Program-made: the position numbers and the translations under genes
Notes under the pieces: generated by a model
Seen by the model: only the letters and a program-made list of their open reading frames with translations
What the model was told of the DNA's origin: nothing
Databases searched by the model: none
Part shown: in pieces, positions 23,903-27,983 of the stretch
Numbering within the stretch: position 1 is the stretch's first letter
Layout: every line of letters begins with the position of its first letter
NCBI GenBank assembly: GCA_002405435.1
Contig: DHLU01000108.1
Span: 16,077 to 44,059 of the forward strand
DNA from: Flavobacteriales bacterium UBA4660
Lineage (GTDB): Bacteria > Bacteroidota > Bacteroidia > Flavobacteriales_D > Sanyastnellaceae
Length of the DNA stretch: 27,983 nucleotides
Direction: 5' to 3'

Positions 23903-24333
23903 CCGCCCATCCGGGGGCATTGACGCGCATCGATTTCGCAGACGATACGAAGGCGGGCTCGAGCGACCCGCCCTTGCCTGTTCTCGTACAGGCCATCAGC
24001 GAGCTGGAGGCTTACTTTTCCGGAGCATGCAGGCAGTTTGCTGTCCCCTGCGATCCGGTAGGAACCCATTTTCAACTGAACGTATGGGAAGAACTCGCCC
24101 GCATTTCCTTCGCAAAAACAATCACCTACCAGAACCTGGCGCGCAAACTGGGTGACGTCAAGGTGACGCGCGCTTCGGCTGGTGCCGTCGCGAGAAACCC
24201 TATTCCCATCATCATTCCCTGTCACCGGGTTGTGGGCAAATACGGTAGCCTGACCGGGTACAGTGGGGGACTGGCACGAAAAAAGTGGCTCCTGCAACAC
24301 GAGTCCCAACGTGCTCAGCATCAGTTGTTTTAG
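23836..24333 (+). CDS. ogt: Methylated-DNA-protein-cysteine methyltransferase
   Basis: 165 residues. Suicide repair of O6-alkylguanine: the alkyl group moves irreversibly to the active-site cysteine. The active site PIPIIIPCHRVVG contains Cys129; GTHFQLNVWEELARISFAKTITYQNLARKLG is the helix-turn-helix that binds DNA, and GSLTGYSGGLARKKWLLQHE is the conserved C-terminal block. The usual RAVGxANGxNP stretch reads RASAGAVARNP, a modest deviation. An alternative start at MDTPLGRIRLTA (23872) is possible because the family core begins there. The gene overlaps the broken end of the preceding membrane protein and stands alone otherwise; the next gene has its own promoter. Confidence 0.93.
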   Translation: MRLEFPRLQQTFMDTPLGRIRLTAHPGALTRIDFADDTKAGSSDPPLPVLVQAISELEAYFSGACRQFAVPCDPVGTHFQLNVWEELARISFAKTITYQNLARKLGDVKVTRASAGAVARNPIPIIIPCHRVVGKYGSLTGYSGGLARKKWLLQHESQRAQHQLF

Positions 24334-24419
24334 TCCTTTGCGCCTCTCTGAAGGGTCAAACGGCTAACACCCGGCCAGCCGGTCAGTATGCAGGACACCA
24401 AAAGCTTAATGACGATTAA

Positions 24420-24452
24420 TTTGCAATAACAAAAGATTAAACGTTAATTTTG
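24420..24452 (+). promoter_or_regulatory. Full Bacteroidota promoter (-33 and -7) for the giant secreted protein gene
   Basis: TTTG at 24420-24423 and TAATTTTG at 24445-24452 are exact matches to the two consensus boxes, separated by 21 bases, within the normal range. This is the only promoter in the window with both boxes. Transcription would start near 24458, giving a leader of roughly 55 bases. TAA trinucleotides at 24407, 24417, 24427 and 24438 recur at 10-11 bp across it. Confidence 0.65.
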
Positions 24453-24512
24453 CAGGACAAAACAGCAAAAAGCATCGACAAAGGACGTTCTTTTTGCTTA
24501 ATTCTTAACCTG

Positions 24513-27500
24513 ATGAACCATAGCTATTCCGTGCACACCTGGTGTGCTGTTTCCTATTGCAAAAACGTATTGGTTGCCTTGGGAATTCTGGCCGTTTCGG
24601 CCGTGTATGCCGCCGGCGACGAGGCTTGTATGGCCTGCAACAATGTGACCAGTGGAGGTTCCATTGGTTACAACCAAAGCGGTTGCTCTCCATTTGATCC
24701 GGCTCCGATTGTCAGCGTCAACGACCCATCGGGAGGAAGCGGAGCCCTCGAAATCATTTGGATGTATTGGAGCGCCTCAACCAGCTGGGGCTGGAACCTT
24801 GTGCCTGGGGCGACGGGTGTGAGTTACGACCCGGGACCACTGACCGAGGATACCTATTTCCTTCGCTGCGCGAGACGGGCAGGTTGCACATCCTATGTTG
24901 GCGAATCCAATTACGTATTTATCGATGTGAACACCTGCGCGTCATGCGTAGCGTCTATCAATGCGGTCAATATTTACGACCTCGGTACCGGTATGGCGTG
25001 GTCTGAAATTGCCGATGGTGACCAGTTCTCACCCGAGAGCCTTCCAGCTTCCTGGAATGTTGAGGCAGTAGTTTCCGGAGCCAACGCAGAGAGTGTTACA
25101 TTCACCTGGACCGGCAGCTATGTCGCCAGTAACACCGATAATGTTGCACCCTTCCGTTCCTCTGCAGAGAATACTCCGCTTAACCTCGGTCTAGGCTCCT
25201 ATACGCTAACAGTAGAAGTATACAGCCAGGATAACCAGGGGGGTACCCTGTGTGACCAGGAAGTTTATTATTTTGAGATTGCAGAGAACTGCGACAATGT
25301 GACCTTCGGCGGACTTATTGGTTCAGACGCCAGCGCATGCGGTTCCTTTGATCCTTTTTTGGAAAACATCTGCGACCCGACGGGTGGCAGCGGTGAACTG
25401 GAAATCATCTGGTTGTACAGGAGTGCAAGCACAGGCTGGAGTTATGTAGTGATTCCCGGTGCGACCGGACTTACCTACGATCCCGGACCCGTTTCTGAAA
25501 CCACCATCTTCCGCAGATGTGCCCGCCGCAGCGGCTGTACGAGCTATGCAGGCGAAAGCAACGAAGTCACCATTACCATTACCGGGGAATGCTGTTTCCT
25601 CGACGTGTACAGTGAAGACTTCACATACGCTGATGGCACTGCTTCATCGGCCCTGTTTACGACCACGTATAGCCCACCCTCTGATGGGGCAGAGCACAAT
25701 TTTGCCGTTCAAAATGGTGTTTTCAACGCCACCAATACGGATAACTTGGGTGTATGGACATCCTCAGTCATCGATATCAGCGGCTTGGGTGCAGCATGCA
25801 TTAACATCGACTTGTCTGAAACAGGCCTCATGGAAAATGCCGACTATGTGCATGTCTTTTATAAACTGAACGGTGGAGCCGAAACGCTTATCGCACAGTA
25901 CTCAGATGACTTCGGCACAGCCACGGTTTCCGAATGCGGAATGACAGGAACTACCCTGCAGGTCGTCATCAAGATTAAGAACTCCAGCGGAGCTGAGACA
26001 CACACCATTGAGAGCGTCACCGTAACGACTGAAGGAAACTGCGATCCGTTGCAGGTGTGCCTGATAGACGGTTATCAGAATCCGGGTGGCAGAATTTTCT
26101 GGATTCCCGGTTACGGAACTGACTTCGCCTCTTCTTCTACCGATCCGCTTACGCTGACAAAATTCGCTGGTGGTAAGGCCCACCTCGCAGGCACCATCCA
26201 GCGGCTGGGTGATCCCACCAAACGGTTTGTTGTTTCGCTGTGGTTCTTCAATGAATCCAACTATGACCAGTGGATCGCTCAGGGTAACCAGGCGCACAGT
26301 CCTGGCCTCGGAGATGAAACCACCTGGACATTTTATGATTTCGATCCGCTGCACGCCCAAACGCTCATTGGAGACGGATCACTGACAGGGGTTACCCTGT
26401 ATCTCACCAACCAGAATCCGGTATACGGACTCCAGTTGGGTGACGGCGCCAACGCACTTAACACCAACGACAACGGTATTTCCAGCTGGTTCAGCTACAC
26501 CGGAACCAGCAGCGGCAATGGCGATATCAATGGCACCTACAACTGCGACGGATGCACCATCTCGGTGAATGCGGGTGCCGACCAGAATATCTTCTGTGCA
26601 CCCGGTGCGCAAACGACCCTGACTGCAATAGTTACCGGAGCAGAGAGCTGCGAAGCGACCGTTACTACCGATTGCAACCACGAACTTGCTGACGCTGGCG
26701 GCTGGCTCGATACCCCTTCCGCTGCTACCATCTGCGGAGATAATCTCGGGGCGAAGTTGTGGACACAAAGCGGATCCGGTACATCATTCATTACCCTTGA
26801 CCTCGGTGTAGAACTGCCTGCAGGTACTGTGATCTGCACCAGCCTGGGCTTAGAGCATTGCATCAACTCATTCACGTCTTCCTCCAATGCCAGCATTCAG
26901 GCCTCGCTGCAGGAAGAAAGTGGTTTTACCGACCTCGTGTCGTCGCTGATCTTCAGCCATACCAACTTTCAAGAATACTGCTTTACCCTGCAGTCGCCTG
27001 CTCGCTATGTGAAGGTGAGTGATAATGGTAACTGTGCATTCCGCGTGGATTATGTGGAGTATACCACCCCCGCGAATAGTGCAAACCAGGTGAGCTACCA
27101 GTGGTCAGGCCCGGGAATTGCAGGTGCCACCAATACTCAAGCCATCACGGTTAACCAGCCGGGTACTTACGTAGTTGAAGTAACTGATTGCGAAGGATGC
27201 ACTGATTCAGATACGGTCGTAATTACGAATGCACCTTGCGGCACCACGGTGTTCAGCAATGTGCCGGCTGATACCACTGCCCCGTGCAACAACATTCCCA
27301 CCGCACCATCCAATATCACGGCGTCCAATGCCTGTCAGTCAAACATTCCCGTTACCTTCAGCAGCCAGACAGTAGGATCGGGAATCGGCACAGGGTGTAA
27401 CTACAGCATTATCCGCACATGGTCGGCCACCGACAACTGCGGCAACACCGCCTCAGTGACGCAAACCATCACTGTGACAGACAACGAAGCACCTTTCCAG

Positions 27501-27983
27501 TCGAATGAAACTCCGGCCGAAATCACCGTTGAGTGCGGCGATGAAATCCCGGCGTTTAATCCAACCTTCGGCGATAACTGCGACAACGCACTGACCATCG
27601 TTTCTTCGAGCAACCAAAGCAACATTGTGGGATGCGGTTATGATATCCAACGTTCAGTTACCGCCACTGATGATTGCGGCAACAGCCTTACGGTTTCTCA
27701 GGTAGTCCATGTAGGTGACTTTGCTCCGCCTGTAGCCGTGTTTGTTCCGCAAGACATCACCCTGGCTTGCGGGGATGCATTGCCGACCGATGCGCCTCTC
27801 TTTGCCGACAACTGCGACAGCGCCCCACAGGTTACCGCAACATCTTCCATCACCCCGCTTGACTGCGGTCAGGTGATTCACCAGACCTGGGTAGCCGAAG
27901 ATGGTTGCGGAAACGAAATCACAGTTTCCCGCGATATCACCCTGGTTGATAATACCGCGCCGACCTTGATCATGCCAGAGACC
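24513..27983 (+). CDS. Giant secreted Cys-rich repeat protein with HYR-type domains, 5' part (runs off the window)
   Basis: Frame open from the ATG at 24513 to the last base (1157 codons, no stop). A basic N-region and hydrophobic stretch (NVLVALGILAVSAVYAAG) form a signal peptide with cleavage near residue 34. Then come two copies of a 101-residue Cys-bounded module (residues 42-142 and 260-360) separated by a beta-rich domain, a jelly-roll-like region (about 363-512), a further domain with IFWIPGYGTDFA and SWFSYTG (about 515-680), a PKD-like stretch (SYQWSGPGI, then GTYVVEVTDC, about 860-905) and HYR-type repeats from about 910 (for example SATDDNCG-like ATDNCGN, ATDDCGN and AEDGCGN turns). 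Such proteins in Bacteroidota are normally exported by the T9SS and act in adhesion, matrix or gliding; the sorting domain would lie beyond the window. Probably secreted and stabilised by disulfides. Confidence 0.88.
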   Translation, partial: MNHSYSVHTWCAVSYCKNVLVALGILAVSAVYAAGDEACMACNNVTSGGSIGYNQSGCSPFDPAPIVSVNDPSGGSGALEIIWMYWSASTSWGWNLVPGATGVSYDPGPLTEDTYFLRCARRAGCTSYVGESNYVFIDVNTCASCVASINAVNIYDLGTGMAWSEIADGDQFSPESLPASWNVEAVVSGANAESVTFTWTGSYVASNTDNVAPFRSSAENTPLNLGLGSYTLTVEVYSQDNQGGTLCDQEVYYFEIAENCDNVTFGGLIGSDASACGSFDPFLENICDPTGGSGELEIIWLYRSASTGWSYVVIPGATGLTYDPGPVSETTIFRRCARRSGCTSYAGESNEVTITITGECCFLDVYSEDFTYADGTASSALFTTTYSPPSDGAEHNFAVQNGVFNATNTDNLGVWTSSVIDISGLGAACINIDLSETGLMENADYVHVFYKLNGGAETLIAQYSDDFGTATVSECGMTGTTLQVVIKIKNSSGAETHTIESVTVTTEGNCDPLQVCLIDGYQNPGGRIFWIPGYGTDFASSSTDPLTLTKFAGGKAHLAGTIQRLGDPTKRFVVSLWFFNESNYDQWIAQGNQAHSPGLGDETTWTFYDFDPLHAQTLIGDGSLTGVTLYLTNQNPVYGLQLGDGANALNTNDNGISSWFSYTGTSSGNGDINGTYNCDGCTISVNAGADQNIFCAPGAQTTLTAIVTGAESCEATVTTDCNHELADAGGWLDTPSAATICGDNLGAKLWTQSGSGTSFITLDLGVELPAGTVICTSLGLEHCINSFTSSSNASIQASLQEESGFTDLVSSLIFSHTNFQEYCFTLQSPARYVKVSDNGNCAFRVDYVEYTTPANSANQVSYQWSGPGIAGATNTQAITVNQPGTYVVEVTDCEGCTDSDTVVITNAPCGTTVFSNVPADTTAPCNNIPTAPSNITASNACQSNIPVTFSSQTVGSGIGTGCNYSIIRTWSATDNCGNTASVTQTITVTDNEAPFQSNETPAEITVECGDEIPAFNPTFGDNCDNALTIVSSSNQSNIVGCGYDIQRSVTATDDCGNSLTVSQVVHVGDFAPPVAVFVPQDITLACGDALPTDAPLFADNCDSAPQVTATSSITPLDCGQVIHQTWVAEDGCGNEITVSRDITLVDNTAPTLIMPET
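24636..24938 (+). repeat. Cys-bounded protein module, copy 1 (about 101 residues)
   Basis: Residues 42-142 of the giant protein, from CNNVTSGGSIG to the Cys after FIDVNT. Shared with copy 2: NVTxGGxIG, FDP, GGSGxLEIIW, SAST, PGATG, YDPGP, RCARRxGCTSY and GESN. Confidence 0.85.
25290..25592 (+). repeat. Cys-bounded protein module, copy 2 (about 101 residues)
   Basis: Residues 260-360, from CDNVTFGGLIG to the Cys in TITGECC. Same motif order and length as copy 1 with one single-residue gap on each side, so the two arose by duplication; the DNA has diverged more than the protein. Confidence 0.85.
27240..27983 (+). repeat. Tandem HYR-type domains, about 78 residues each
   Basis: Residues 910 to the window end. 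Unit boundaries recur at TDNEAP (990), GDFAPP (1068) and VDNTAP (1145). Each unit has an ITVECGD / ITLACGD strand, a DNCD turn and a TDxCGN or EDGCGN turn, typical of HYR-like repeats. A further unit starts at the edge of the window. Confidence 0.8.

Noticed and set aside
24371..24382. CCGG-ccag-CCGG short inverted repeat after ogt
   Set aside because: Only a 4-bp stem with no T-tract; too weak to call a terminator.

Overview
The window looks like a chromosomal segment of a Bacteroidota bacterium, most likely a member of the Flavobacteriales with a fairly balanced to GC-rich genome (taxonomy is inferred from gene content only). The evidence is: a TonB-dependent receptor with an N-terminal carboxypeptidase-regulatory-like domain, a protein ending in a type IX secretion (T9SS) type A sorting domain, a giant HYR/PKD-type secreted protein, Bacteroidota-type promoter -7 elements (TAnnTTTG) just ahead of start codons, and gene neighbourhoods I recognise from flavobacteria (purD / DUF6341 / DUF6427; truB / queA; RecD-like helicase / DUF3822 / rsmD / coaD; NUDIX / pyrE / SRPBCC).

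Layout. 1-2025: 3' part of purD, a convergent small membrane protein (DUF6341-like) and a divergent polytopic membrane protein (DUF6427-like). 2049-4620: minus-strand cluster of an all-helical TPR-like protein, a lipoprotein and a small outer-membrane beta-barrel protein, none with an assignable function. 4788-8713: a fused acyltransferase / degenerate acyl-activating protein, then tRNA modification genes truB and queA. 8928-9314: TM2-domain protein. 9531-10970 (minus): RecD-like SF1 helicase, divergent from a tightly packed plus-strand operon 11045-14403: DUF3822, rsmD, coaD and a thioredoxin-fold exported protein that lacks its first active-site cysteine. 14357-16084: NUDIX protein (minus) whose start codon overlaps the start codon of divergent pyrE, followed by an SRPBCC protein. 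16303-22317: ArsR-like regulator, TonB-dependent receptor and T9SS beta-helix protein, probably a functional unit. 22391-24333: membrane glycosyltransferase-like protein interrupted by an in-frame stop, and an O6-methylguanine-DNA methyltransferase. 24513-end: the first 1157 codons of a giant, cysteine-rich secreted repeat protein that runs off the window.

Most of the window is housekeeping (purine and pyrimidine synthesis, CoA synthesis, tRNA/rRNA modification). The most interesting regulatory signal is a set of xTAAy direct repeats spaced about 11 bp (one helical turn) upstream of each of the three genes of the ArsR / TonB receptor / T9SS unit, suggesting a common OmpR/PhoB-type response regulator. 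The most interesting proteins are the Aas-like fusion whose adenylating half has lost its signature motifs, the monothiol thioredoxin-like protein and the glycosyltransferase with a premature in-frame stop. There is no CRISPR array, insertion sequence, phage gene, rRNA or tRNA that I can support, and no gene-free stretch longer than about 220 bases.
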